From the NCBI RefSeq assembly GCF_002313155.2, contig NZ_NWFK02000001.1:2790001-2854000 (forward strand): a stretch of 64,000 bases of DNA, read 5' to 3'. Every line of letters starts with the position of its first letter. Within the stretch, counting starts at the first letter, position 1. This DNA comes from Psychrobacter sp. FDAARGOS_221 (GTDB lineage: Bacteria > Pseudomonadota > Gammaproteobacteria > Pseudomonadales > Moraxellaceae). The translations under genes were made by a program, and so were the position numbers. The notes under the pieces are model-generated. The model saw only the letters and a program-made list of their open reading frames with translations, did no database searches and was not told where the DNA came from. This document shows positions 9,331-17,426 of this stretch, one piece after another.

Positions 9331-9412
9331 ACACCACCATTGATTTTAACAAAAAATATAGGTAGGCTATGCGTTCTCCGTACGGGGAGGCAAGCCTTGC
9401 CAATGGTGGTGT
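9331..9412 (-). promoter_or_regulatory. Long leader stem-loop that pairs the com ribosome-binding site
   Basis: A perfect 12-bp inverted repeat (9331-9342 with 9401-9412) encloses 58 bases. On the mRNA the 3' arm CAATGGTGGTGT contains the com Shine-Dalgarno GGTGGTG, five to six bases before the ATG. The loop holds smaller palindromes, GGCAA-GGC-TTGCC and CTCC-CCGTAC-GGAG. Folding would hide the com start, so control of com translation is a reasonable inference. Confidence 0.6.
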
Positions 9413-9498
9413 TTTCACCTGCGGGGCTAGTAGATACTGTCAATATCTGCTGGCCGCTTGTTCTACATTCTTATAATAGCTCTAAAACTATATTATCT

Positions 9499-9520
9499 TT
9501 ATTAAAGTGATTTACTGATT
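9499..9520 (-). promoter_or_regulatory. Late-promoter-like motif, copy 2 (com-methyltransferase unit)
   Basis: Minus strand AATCAGTAAA, TCAC, TTTAATAA, one base from the consensus of the other copies. It lies right after the terminator-like hairpin of the preceding unit and 172 bases before com, giving a long leader that includes the hairpin at 9331-9412. Confidence 0.6.
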
Positions 9521-9529
9521 TTTAGGCAT

Positions 9530-9563
9530 TAAAAACCCCTTTAACGGTTGGTTAAAAGAGCTT
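9530..9563 (-). terminator. Probable intrinsic terminator after the membrane-anchored protein gene
   Basis: On the minus strand CTCTTTTAAC, loop CAACC, GTTAAAGGGG with G-U pairs, then TTTTT. It ends the unit of tape measure and the 195-residue anchored protein. Confidence 0.6.
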
Positions 9564-9586
9564 TAAAAGATAGTTATCACTGTTTA

Positions 9587-10174
9587 TTAGTTACAGTTTG
9601 CCTCACCGATGGTTTCCCATTTATCTGAGCTAACAAGCTTATCAATATCAATAATTCTTACAATAACAGCCTGCTTAACATTAAAGTCTGATTTAAGCAC
9701 TTCGCAAGCATACTCTGCATATCCGTCACGATTGCCGCTGTCATTATGCATACCTAACTTTAATGTGTCATAAGGGAATAATGCATCAAGAACATTCGGT
9801 TCATCATTACCCTTAAAATACTCAATTATTTCGGCTTTTTTTGCATCAGACAGTTTGCCGTCATCCGCTTTTTTTTCTTTCAGCTTTACAGTCTCAGCCT
9901 CTTTAGCTTCTTTTTCTACTTTGGCAGGTGGTGTTACTGTTTTGGTGTCTTCAACGGGTGCAACCTCTGTTGGTGTCATGTCAGGTTCTGGCTCTACTGA
10001 TACTTGCTCAGGTGCCACTTCAGGCGTTTCTGTTTCTGTAGCCGTCATTTCTACTGGTGTCGCCTCTACCGTTTTATCTTCTGGGCTTTCAGTAGTATCT
10101 TCACCTGCAAAAAAGCCAATTATTAGGATAAATAGTAAAAATAAACCAAAACCAATTAGGATTTTCTTAATCAT
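9587..10174 (-). CDS. Membrane-anchored Pro/Glu/Thr-rich protein, possible moron
   Basis: Protein of 195 residues with one N-terminal membrane segment (about residues 4-22, KKILIGFGLFLLFILIIGFF), then a low-complexity acidic linker rich in Glu, Pro, Thr and Val (about 25-105), and a small C-terminal domain with two Cys (YACEVLK and EANCN at the end) that could form a disulfide outside the inner membrane. I do not recognise the C-terminal domain. It sits between tape measure and com, where transposable phages often carry cargo. Superinfection exclusion or lysogenic conversion is a guess. It is 68 bases after the tape measure gene and followed by a terminator. Confidence 0.75.
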   Translation of the reverse strand: MIKKILIGFGLFLLFILIIGFFAGEDTTESPEDKTVEATPVEMTATETETPEVAPEQVSVEPEPDMTPTEVAPVEDTKTVTPPAKVEKEAKEAETVKLKEKKADDGKLSDAKKAEIIEYFKGNDEPNVLDALFPYDTLKLGMHNDSGNRDGYAEYACEVLKSDFNVKQAVIVRIIDIDKLVSSDKWETIGEANCN

Positions 10175-10242
10175 AACTCAACCTTATCTGTGCTCGTTTA
10201 AACTTTAATCATACCCTGTTATTACTAATCACTGCAAAACAT

Positions 10243-13200
10243 TTAGACAGGGGCTAACATTCCCCCTGGTCTTATCTCGTTCTGCAACGTTTGCAACACA
10301 ACTGCCTTTAAAGACTCAGCAAGTTGTTTGCTGTCTTGGGTAGTTGTCTGTACGTCTGCACTAGCACCGTCACTATTGATATGTATATCAATCTTCACTT
10401 GATTAACAACACCAGCAGATTGATTATTCTGTTTGCTGTTAAAGACTTGTACACCTAGCTTGCCATTAGGTCCACGAGTTAATGGCATAACCGCTTCAGG
10501 GCCTGCTTCACCCATGACACCAAGACCACCAGCATGCCGGAAAGCTGTTGGCTTATTAAAGATGTCGCCATTGGCATAGTACTGGATGCCTTGATTATTA
10601 AACGCACCGCCTTTAGCAAGCTCAAGCAGACCGCTGCCAGCAAAAGCACCACCGTCTTCAAACATACCCACAGCCATTTTAGCGACACGTAACATAGCAA
10701 ACTTAATCAGCATCTTACTAATATCTTGTAAGATAGATGCGGTTAAGTCTTTAAAACTGCCTTTGCCCGTCGCCACAAAGTTACTAAAGCTGTCACTCAT
10801 TTTGTTAAAGGCGCCAGTCGTGGCCTGTTGCATAGTTTCATTCAAGCTCTTAGCGCCATCAGATAAGCTTTGAAAGCCTGACTGCAATCCATCGACCCAG
10901 TTATTATCTTGTAGCGCTTGCTGTTGCTTGCGTAGCTCAATCAGTTCTTCACGCTGTGCTATGATTTTTTGGGTTGCCTGTTCTGATAAAGTAATACCTG
11001 CTTGCTCCGCTTGGTTTAACAAGTTACGTTCAAAGCGCAAGCGTTCAACCTCATCGGCTTGCTTGCCAATCAGTGAGGTTTCAAAAGCGTATTTTTCTAA
11101 AGCTGATTGCTGTCGAGCAGTAAAGTCTGCCATCTTTTCAGCTTCTTGTTTCTTAGTGCGTAAAGCAACCAATTCTTCACGCTGAGCAATGATTTGTTGT
11201 GTGGTTGCCAACAACTGCTGTTGGGCTTGCTCAGATAAATCTTTGCCATCTTGTTTGGCTTGATTAAGTAGGTTGTGACTAAACCGCAAGCGCTCAACTT
11301 CATCGGCTTGCTTGCCGATCAGCGATGTTTCAAACGCATACTGCTCTAAAGACGTTTGCTGTCGAATCGTAAACTCATTTACTTTGTTTATTTCGGCATC
11401 CAGTTTGATTAAATCTTCTTTTGCTTTGATTAAATTGCGATAGCTGTTTAATACGCTGTCTTTGATACCCTTATACATACCGTTTGCACGGTCATAATCA
11501 AAGCTGGCTAACTCACTATTTTTGCCGAATAAAGCGATGTCTTTTTTAATGCCACTCATCGCATTATAGATATTTTGAGCCAGATTTAGCGCCGCTTGTA
11601 CAGCCTCGCTTTGCTTGCCTTTAATACCCAAGCCCAAGCCTATTGACAGCCATTCACCAAACTTTTTAAATAGTCTTGATGGCGATCGGATGACAAAGAA
11701 GTTTTTGACAGTATCGCTGACACTACTTGCTAAATTGCGAGCAACATCAATCGCACCGCTGATTTTTTCCTTAACACCATTAATGAGACCTTGTACAGCA
11801 TCCCGTCCAATCTGCAACAGCTTAGATCCCAAAGTGCCAAATGCATCAACAAACTGACTGATTGCTGTTTTAGCAATGCCTTTTAGCTTATCCAGCCCTG
11901 ATTTAATCGTTGTTTTAAAGCCCTCAATATCGCCTTTTGCCAGCGCTTTAATCGCATTAAAAGCAGTTTTAACAACCGTTTTAACCGTATTAAACCCTGT
12001 GTTAAATACAATAGCGACAGCGGTAATGCCTGCTGTAAAGATAGCTTTTAAGGCCTGCCAACCATCTCTGGCAAAGGCTTTTATACCATCCCATGTATTT
12101 GATATGGCGGTCTTTAAACCATCAAACGCAACTTTAGTCACTGATACAACGATATCAACACCAGCACTCACAGTTGACTTAATCGCTTCCCAGCCAGTCG
12201 CTACAACACCTTTGATACTCTCAAATACAACAGATGCAGCCGCTGACAGGCCATCCCAAACCGTGCTAAAGACTTCTTTTGCGCCTTGCCAAATGACAGT
12301 AATTTGTTCGACAGCCCACAGTGCCTTGTCTGCAACAAACTCAAAAGCAGCAACAGCCAGATCTTTGATACCAGTAAACATAGACTGTATATTGGTAATC
12401 ATGTCTTGCACCGGCTGCGGTAAGCCCGCCACAGTATCGACAACTTTCTGCTTGATGCCGTCCCATACTTCGGCTACTTTACTCTTGATGCCTTCCCATA
12501 CTTCGGACGTCTTGGCTTTAACACCTTCCCACGCTTCAGACACATAGTTTTTGATGCCTTGCCAGACTTCACTTGCTTTTGCAGACAACTCATCCCAGTT
12601 GCGGTATAAATAGACACCGACAGCGACTAAGCCTGCGATTGCTGCTAATATCAGAGTGACTGGACTGGTGGCAATACCGACAGCAATACCAAATGCCGTA
12701 GTTACTGCGGTTGCTGCTGTACCAATTGCTGTCCAAGCAGCAATCACACCGTTTAATAACAAAAATGCGGACGCTGCCGCCGCAACACCGCTCGCTAACG
12801 CGATAACAATCTCTTTGTTATCAATTAAAAAATCTGTTACTTGACCGATGACATCAATTGTTTGTGATGCAAAATCTTTCAAATCATTAAAAGCATCACC
12901 CAGCGCATCCAATGCACTATGCATTCTTTCGATATTCTCAGGTTGGCTCATTACTTCGATGACATGCGCAATAACATCTTTTGCTTGATCAACAAAGCCT
13001 TGCAGTTGATTAAAAGCATCACCTACTGACTCAATAGCACTTTTGAGCTTAGCGGCGTTTTCAGGCTCTCTCAACGCATCTGTCATCCTTGCTAGACCGT
13101 CAGACGCTCTGATAACGATGTCTTGTATGACATCACCAATACCTGATTGCACTACCGCCAGCTTCAAACTATTGAAGTTGTCACCCAAATTACTAAGCGC

Positions 13201-13920
13201 ACCATCCAAGGTCTTGGCTCGGTTAGCCATCGCATCACCAAACTTTGTCTCACCGATAGCTAATAGATATTCCTGAATTTCTTTTGAATTTTTACCAACC
13301 GTTGTAGTGACGCCTTGGAAAGTAAACGCTACTTTATTGCCTTGCTGACTAGCTTTGATACCAAACTCTTTTAATCGCTCAAACTCAAATGTAGACGCAT
13401 CAGCAACGGCTTCAATCATCTGATTTAAGTCTTTACCCATAGCCGCTGCAAAGTTGCCGTAGCTTTGCATACTACGCATGCTTGGATCTAAGCCTAAGTT
13501 TTTGAGCTGCACAAACCCACTGACAGATTGCTCCAGAGCATAAGGCGTTGTTGATGCAAACTTAGTCAACTCATCGAATGCAGCAGCCGCTTCTTTTGTT
13601 CCGCCTGTTGCTGTAACAAGCTGAGAGTTAAGCACATCAAACTGACGTTGAGTATCTACGAGAGAATTTAAACTTAACGCACCTGCCAACGTACCAACTA
13701 CACCGCCAAACATGGTTACTTTTTTAGCTACGTTGGCTAGCGTGCCACCGAAACTCATTGCACGTTGTCGCATCGTATCAAACGTTGTGCTTGTGCTTTT
13801 GCCTGCCTTGTCTGACGTCTTATCAACGTCATTTAGACCGTCTTCAAGTTCTTCAAGTGTACGTATCGCTGCTGTGCCGTCAGCAGATATAACTAGCCCA
13901 AACTTTAGCTCTTCAGCCAT
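10243..13920 (-). CDS. Tail tape measure protein
   Basis: Protein of 1225 residues that sets tail length and is ejected during DNA entry. The N-terminal region (about 1-330) has the TMP core pattern (EELEDGLNDVD, FDELTKFASTTPYALE, GNFAAAMGKDLNQM). Residues about 370-440 are hydrophobic and membrane-like. A Trp-containing repeat stretch follows (WEGVKAKTSEVWEGIKSKV and similar 11-residue turns). Near the middle, WDGIK repeats and IRSPSRLFKKFGEWLSIGLGLGI give the usual late TMP signature. The C-terminal part has two copies of a QxALEKYAFETSLIGKQADEVERLR segment and ends in a Gly-rich domain (MGEAGPEAVMPLTRG). By lambda-type scaling, 1225 residues would mean a tail somewhat longer than lambda's. 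Confidence 0.95.
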   Translation of the reverse strand: MAEELKFGLVISADGTAAIRTLEELEDGLNDVDKTSDKAGKSTSTTFDTMRQRAMSFGGTLANVAKKVTMFGGVVGTLAGALSLNSLVDTQRQFDVLNSQLVTATGGTKEAAAAFDELTKFASTTPYALEQSVSGFVQLKNLGLDPSMRSMQSYGNFAAAMGKDLNQMIEAVADASTFEFERLKEFGIKASQQGNKVAFTFQGVTTTVGKNSKEIQEYLLAIGETKFGDAMANRAKTLDGALSNLGDNFNSLKLAVVQSGIGDVIQDIVIRASDGLARMTDALREPENAAKLKSAIESVGDAFNQLQGFVDQAKDVIAHVIEVMSQPENIERMHSALDALGDAFNDLKDFASQTIDVIGQVTDFLIDNKEIVIALASGVAAAASAFLLLNGVIAAWTAIGTAATAVTTAFGIAVGIATSPVTLILAAIAGLVAVGVYLYRNWDELSAKASEVWQGIKNYVSEAWEGVKAKTSEVWEGIKSKVAEVWDGIKQKVVDTVAGLPQPVQDMITNIQSMFTGIKDLAVAAFEFVADKALWAVEQITVIWQGAKEVFSTVWDGLSAAASVVFESIKGVVATGWEAIKSTVSAGVDIVVSVTKVAFDGLKTAISNTWDGIKAFARDGWQALKAIFTAGITAVAIVFNTGFNTVKTVVKTAFNAIKALAKGDIEGFKTTIKSGLDKLKGIAKTAISQFVDAFGTLGSKLLQIGRDAVQGLINGVKEKISGAIDVARNLASSVSDTVKNFFVIRSPSRLFKKFGEWLSIGLGLGIKGKQSEAVQAALNLAQNIYNAMSGIKKDIALFGKNSELASFDYDRANGMYKGIKDSVLNSYRNLIKAKEDLIKLDAEINKVNEFTIRQQTSLEQYAFETSLIGKQADEVERLRFSHNLLNQAKQDGKDLSEQAQQQLLATTQQIIAQREELVALRTKKQEAEKMADFTARQQSALEKYAFETSLIGKQADEVERLRFERNLLNQAEQAGITLSEQATQKIIAQREELIELRKQQQALQDNNWVDGLQSGFQSLSDGAKSLNETMQQATTGAFNKMSDSFSNFVATGKGSFKDLTASILQDISKMLIKFAMLRVAKMAVGMFEDGGAFAGSGLLELAKGGAFNNQGIQYYANGDIFNKPTAFRHAGGLGVMGEAGPEAVMPLTRGPNGKLGVQVFNSKQNNQSAGVVNQVKIDIHINSDGASADVQTTTQDSKQLAESLKAVVLQTLQNEIRPGGMLAPV

Positions 13921-13947
13921 TTATTTATCCTTTAATATAAATACAAA

Positions 13948-13978
13948 AAGCCCAGTGTTTAAGATAAACACTGGGCTT
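13948..13978 (-). terminator. Perfect 14-bp hairpin with T run just before the tape measure gene
   Basis: AAGCCCAGTGTTTA pairs perfectly with its complement across a three-base loop, and on the minus strand it is followed by TTTTTG. It looks like an intrinsic terminator for the chaperone unit, but it also lies downstream of a late-promoter-like motif (13987-14008), so it may be the 5' structure of the tape measure mRNA. Confidence 0.7.
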
Positions 13979-13986
13979 GCTGAGTA

Positions 13987-14008
13987 TTATTAAAGCTGTT
14001 TACTGTTT
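13987..14008 (-). promoter_or_regulatory. Late-promoter-like motif, copy 3 (tape measure), weaker
   Basis: Minus strand AAACAGTAAA, CAGC, TTTAATAA. It keeps the second half exactly and differs by one base in the first block. It overlaps the last codons of the chaperone T gene and is 66 bases before the tape measure start, with a strong hairpin in between. Confidence 0.4.
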
Positions 14009-14351
14009 AGGCTGTAGAGCCATGTGTTAAATGCTCATTGATGCTATTCACATAGCCATCGGTGGCGGCTCTAAAGTTTGCAAAGTCATCTGGCGTTACA
14101 GTGACATCTTCTCGTCTTAGCAAAATATCTACTGCAATCCAATCAATCCCCATAACATGACCGTTAAAGCTATTGTGCTGTAATACAATGTAGTCAAATA
14201 ACGGCAAGATTGGTTCAAACTCACGCCATATTGTCATCACTTCAAATTCAAACTCTTCTTTTTCTGCTTCAACGCCAAACTCTGCAAATGCGTCATCAAG
14301 GGCTTGTTGGTCGGCTAGGTAGGTTTGATAGGCTTGCCGTTGACAAGCCAC
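14007..14351 (-). CDS. Tail assembly chaperone T part, made by -1 frameshift from G
   Basis: Reading frame of 114 codons from a GTG at 14351, in the -1 frame relative to gene G and open back to G's slippery site. It is most likely translated as the C-terminal part of a G-T fusion of about 244 residues, as in lambda, not from its own start: the GTG lies 9 bases past the G stop and I see no clear Shine-Dalgarno. The sequence (IWREFEPILPLFDY, FNGHVMGIDW) loosely resembles DUF1799-type tail chaperone parts that follow G in siphophages. It sits immediately upstream of the tape measure, the invariant position of these chaperones. Confidence 0.75.
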   Translation of the reverse strand: MACQRQAYQTYLADQQALDDAFAEFGVEAEKEEFEFEVMTIWREFEPILPLFDYIVLQHNSFNGHVMGIDWIAVDILLRREDVTVTPDDFANFRAATDGYVNSINEHLTHGSTA

Positions 14352-14359
14352 ATGACTAC

Positions 14360-14740
14360 CTAGCGCATGGAGTTTTTTTGCTTTAGCTTGTCACCAGCCA
14401 CACTGTCAAAGTAGCCATCAATAACAGCTTGGCGAAACTCTGAAATAGTCAGCACTTGGCGTTTAGTATCGTCAGTAACTTCTAAGTCGTCACCATTCTC
14501 ATCTTTCACTTGACCTGCATGCCAACCAGCAAAGACCTTATCAAAGAAGTCGTTTTCAACTTCTTCTACGCTTTCAACGTCTTGCGTTGTTTGGATACGC
14601 TCCATTAAACGCATACGTTCATCATGTGGTAAACGGTTAAAGTCCACTTTTACAGTTGTCTTTTTATAACTGCCGTTATGTGGCATCTTAATAGTTACTG
14701 TCCAAGGATAGGTATCGGTGACATCGCTAAGTTTAAACAT
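14360..14740 (-). CDS. Tail assembly chaperone G
   Basis: Protein of 126 residues in the G position between the tail tube and tape measure genes. It begins MFKLSDVTDTYPWTV, with a beta-rich N-terminus and an alpha-helical second half (DERMRLMERIQ, ISEFRQAVIDGYFD) typical of tail chaperones that coat the tape measure during assembly. The last codons contain the slippery heptamer A AAA AAC, after which a stop follows three codons later (SMR stop). A minority of ribosomes slipping -1 would make the G-T fusion. Confidence 0.82.
   Translation of the reverse strand: MFKLSDVTDTYPWTVTIKMPHNGSYKKTTVKVDFNRLPHDERMRLMERIQTTQDVESVEEVENDFFDKVFAGWHAGQVKDENGDDLEVTDDTKRQVLTISEFRQAVIDGYFDSVAGDKLKQKNSMR
14372..14378 (-). 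other. Programmed -1 frameshift site A AAA AAC (G to G-T)
   Basis: In the G frame the codons are CAA AAA AAC at 14380-14372, so the heptamer is phased as X XXY YYZ. The -1 frame continues LHALGSH and then without a stop into the 14007-14351 frame. This arrangement of G and T is conserved across long-tailed phages. Confidence 0.82.
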
Positions 14741-14815
14741 GGTTTTATTCCTAATTTAAGTGGGTTTAAAAGCAGTTAAACGGGTTAACTGCTAGGTTAG
14801 AGTTGGATTGATGAG

Positions 14816-15751
14816 TTAACTAAATACAATGGTGTATGGTGGCTTGCTTGCTGATTGCATGACGCTGCACTCAATCTCGTAGCCCAATGCACCGTCCATA
14901 TCGGTCGCTTTGGGGATATCTAAAGCTACCGCTGGATAGTCCAGTTTGATTTTCTGACCGGCCGTGGTGCCGTGCTCAAGCACCAATGGCATTTCTTCAC
15001 CGTCCCAGGCTTTTTGATATAAGTTAATCTCGCTTAATTGCGGCGCACCAACGGTAATAGAAACCACAGGTTTGCGGTCACTAATCATGGATGATTGGTG
15101 GTTGACCATATCAAGCGAGGTCACCTCATTGCCTGTGGTGTGGCTGAAGCTTTTCATGGCATAGTCTTTATTACCCAGCTTAAATACAGGCGTGTTAGCG
15201 AAGTTAACCGCTTTTGGTGTTTTATAACCTTCAACGATTGTATTTAAGTCGCTCGGTTTTTCGATTGGCACAGTACCGCCTACCATGCTAATTTCAAACT
15301 CCCAGTAGCCAAGTTCGCCACTGTTCGCTGATAGTTTGACTTCAGCTTGGGCCTTTTTGCCAATGTGAAACTGCCCATCGAGTAAAAACGCCACGGTGCC
15401 ATGATTGGTGTCTGTGGTTTCAGGCGTATAAGTGACTGTACTTCCTTCTTCTGATACAGTTTCACTATGCCCAGCCATCAAGAACAAGTCACGATAAGCA
15501 GGGGCGGTACCGGCGGTGCCACTTGCTGCAAATGCGACTTTACCTGTGATTTTGACCTTATCTGTTGTACGAAACTTCTTGTTAGCACCCCAGCTTTCAC
15601 CGTCTTTTTCTTGCTCGATGGTGTCACCTTCAAAGCTAATATCGACATCCTTAGTTTCAACGGGTGTCAGCTCGTTAGCGGCGAGGTCACCAATACCCCA
15701 TAGCAATAGCTTTTTCTTGAATTTACGACTTAATGCAACTTGTGGCATCAT
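14816..15751 (-). CDS. Major tail tube protein
   Basis: Protein of 311 residues in the position of the tail tube gene, between the terminator/completion proteins and the chaperones. Beta-rich with the pattern of tube proteins: a start LSRKFKKKLLLWGIGDLAAN, then paired strands, and a late Gly-rich strand region (GALGYEIECSVMQSASKPPYTIVF). Transposable siphophages of the B3 type have a similarly long tube protein. A start two codons in is also possible, because MM occurs at the N-terminus. Confidence 0.82.
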   Translation of the reverse strand: MMPQVALSRKFKKKLLLWGIGDLAANELTPVETKDVDISFEGDTIEQEKDGESWGANKKFRTTDKVKITGKVAFAASGTAGTAPAYRDLFLMAGHSETVSEEGSTVTYTPETTDTNHGTVAFLLDGQFHIGKKAQAEVKLSANSGELGYWEFEISMVGGTVPIEKPSDLNTIVEGYKTPKAVNFANTPVFKLGNKDYAMKSFSHTTGNEVTSLDMVNHQSSMISDRKPVVSITVGAPQLSEINLYQKAWDGEEMPLVLEHGTTAGQKIKLDYPAVALDIPKATDMDGALGYEIECSVMQSASKPPYTIVFS

Positions 15752-15759
15752 TTACTCCT

Positions 15760-16200
15760 TTATTGCTGATTAATTTGTTGGGTATAGCCCAGCTCATATA
15801 TGTCCGCCCACACGTGCAAGCTGTCTTTTAGATCGACCAGTCCGCCAGTGACAAACTTGAGCGGGTCAGTGGTGTCACCTTTTTTAGTACAAATAAAGCC
15901 ACTAATAGCGTTAAACACCGTATCTTGCATGGCTTCCGCACGTTCACCAACCGCTGCACCATAGCTATCTGTGTAGTTACTGCAAATAGTAATAATCTGA
16001 TAACGCTCCGTAACGGCTTGATAGTATTCGCTTTGGCTTTGCGCTTGCGTTTCCAATTTGATGACATAACAAGCTTCAGTTGTACTTCGGTTTCTTAGCA
16101 CCTCATCAAGTTGCCCGCTGTCAGCAACCTCAATAAATAACTGGTCATGAGCTTGGTCATAGTCATTGATACGCTGGGCGATTTGTTGTCTAATTTGCAT
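15760..16200 (-). CDS. Tail terminator / completion protein (gp37-like)
   Basis: Protein of 146 residues, eight bases before the tube gene and overlapping the virion morphogenesis gene by 11 bases. Small alpha/beta protein with the pattern of minor tail terminators: an N-terminal helix (RQQIAQRINDYDQ), a middle strand with repeated polar residues, and TGGLVDLKDSLHVWADIYEL near the end. In siphophages the gene right before the tube encodes the terminator that caps the tail and joins it to the head. The family assignment rests on position plus weak pattern. Confidence 0.7.
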   Translation of the reverse strand: MQIRQQIAQRINDYDQAHDQLFIEVADSGQLDEVLRNRSTTEACYVIKLETQAQSQSEYYQAVTERYQIITICSNYTDSYGAAVGERAEAMQDTVFNAISGFICTKKGDTTDPLKFVTGGLVDLKDSLHVWADIYELGYTQQINQQ

Positions 16201-16609
16201 CTCTTAATGCTCGCTTAATGTGCTTGATAATGGCGTTGCTGTCATCATTACTAATCCCCAAAAATGGACGTTCTGCTTGGACATATTTAGCATATTCTTC
16301 AGTTGCACCAACCACTACTTTGCGTTGAGTAGGCACGTTGTATGTAATTGATTGCAATAACATGCCTGTATATACAAGTAAGCCACCGCTTGATTTTCGG
16401 CTTTTATATCTGGCGTACTTTTCAGTGAGAGGTTTCCACGCTGTGCCTTCAGGCGTTTTCTTTTCATCAGCGATACGCTCTTTTGTACTTTCAGTGAGCT
16501 CATGACCAATGGTGTCGAGTATTGGGGTCAAGTCGTCAGTCTGCTCACGCAATCTTGCAAAAAGCGCTCTACAATCAGCCAAGCCTTGCCATGTTATCGC
16601 TGTACTCAC
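16190..16609 (-). CDS. Virion morphogenesis protein (Mu gpG family)
   Basis: Protein of 139 residues matching the phage virion morphogenesis family of Mu gpG and P2 gpS. Characteristic pieces are the N-terminal helical region, the central TPEGTAWKPLTEKYARYK stretch, LVYTGMLLQSI and VVVGATEEYAKYVQAERPFLGIS. Members help complete heads or tails during assembly. It overlaps the next gene by 11 bases, so translation is probably coupled. Confidence 0.88.
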   Translation of the reverse strand: MSTAITWQGLADCRALFARLREQTDDLTPILDTIGHELTESTKERIADEKKTPEGTAWKPLTEKYARYKSRKSSGGLLVYTGMLLQSITYNVPTQRKVVVGATEEYAKYVQAERPFLGISNDDSNAIIKHIKRALRDAN

Positions 16610-16690
16610 ATCAAACCCTTTTTAAATCGCTTTAAACCCTTTTTAAATTTGTTCAAAACTTAATTATGGTGCTATGACCGCTTTTTATCT

Positions 16691-16945
16691 TTACGACGGC
16701 TCAGAGGGCGTCTGAGAAGCATGATCTTCAAAATAGCTTTTAGCAGCGCTAGTTAAAAAATCGACTGTAAATTCGAATTTATCACCAGTTGCAGCTGCTA
16801 GCTCATGACAAGCTAATATAAACAAAGCTTTTGCATAGCCTTTTTTTTCATTTTCTAAACTTAGATTAGCAATAATAGGACGAATAACTTCATTAAAATC
16901 TTTTATCGCTTGCTGGGCGCTTTTTTGTTCATCAGATGCGTACAT
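16691..16945 (-). CDS. Small uncharacterised structural-operon protein
   Basis: Protein of 84 residues, mostly helical (QQAIKDFNEVIRPIIANL, AKALFILACHELAA) with a short polar C-terminal tail. No membrane segment or motif I recognise. It lies between the DUF1320-like gene and the virion morphogenesis gene, with short gaps on both sides and the same strand and codon use, so it is a real member of the head-tail operon. Function unknown. Confidence 0.65.
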   Translation of the reverse strand: MYASDEQKSAQQAIKDFNEVIRPIIANLSLENEKKGYAKALFILACHELAAATGDKFEFTVDFLTSAAKSYFEDHASQTPSEPS

Positions 16946-16970
16946 AACCCAACCTCTTAATATTTTTATG

Positions 16971-17426
16971 CTAAGTTAAACGACCCATCTTATTACGAGT
17001 AAACTGCCGTGGCTCACTGCTAATGTCTGCATGATCACTGGTTTGATTGGCGTCATCATCACCATTATCTTCAGGAATAGCTAAGCCAAGACTGGTGTCG
17101 CCCTTGGCAAATCGCTCAAGATGCTTGATGGCATCATCGTATAGCTTAGTAGTAGCGTTATCCGCATTGCCTGTATTACCAAGCTTGACCTTTAGATAGT
17201 ACACAGCTAAATCAATAGCCAGCGTCTTAACTAAAGCAGGTACGATATCAAGCGGCAGGCTCACACGCTGACCGATATAGCTATCAATAATGCCAGTGGC
17301 ATCTGCAATAGCTGCATCAGCAACTGGCGTATTAATGCTGTCAGCACGGCGCTTCGGGTTAGTCAGTTCAATAACTGTCTGCGTGCCCAAGCGCAATTCT
17401 AGATCTGTGACAGCGGCATAGCTCAT
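16971..17426 (-). CDS. DUF1320 head-tail connector-like protein (Mu gp36 type)
   Basis: Protein of 151 residues matching DUF1320, as in Mu gp36. The start MSYAAVTDLELRLG is used because its ATG overlaps the previous gene's stop as ATGA, and the family begins with a helix of this kind. Other family patterns are AIADATGIIDSYIGQR and LPLDIVPALVKTLAIDLAVYYL. The C-terminal part is polar and ends RKFTRNKMGR-like (QFTRNKMGRLT). It probably sits at the head-tail interface. Confidence 0.88.
   Translation of the reverse strand: MSYAAVTDLELRLGTQTVIELTNPKRRADSINTPVADAAIADATGIIDSYIGQRVSLPLDIVPALVKTLAIDLAVYYLKVKLGNTGNADNATTKLYDDAIKHLERFAKGDTSLGLAIPEDNGDDDANQTSDHADISSEPRQFTRNKMGRLT

Noticed and set aside
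11876..12547. A + strand frame of 223 codons
   Set aside because: Antisense of the repeated helical part of the tape measure; composition is low-complexity (Ala/Ser/Thr/Pro) and there is no start signal.
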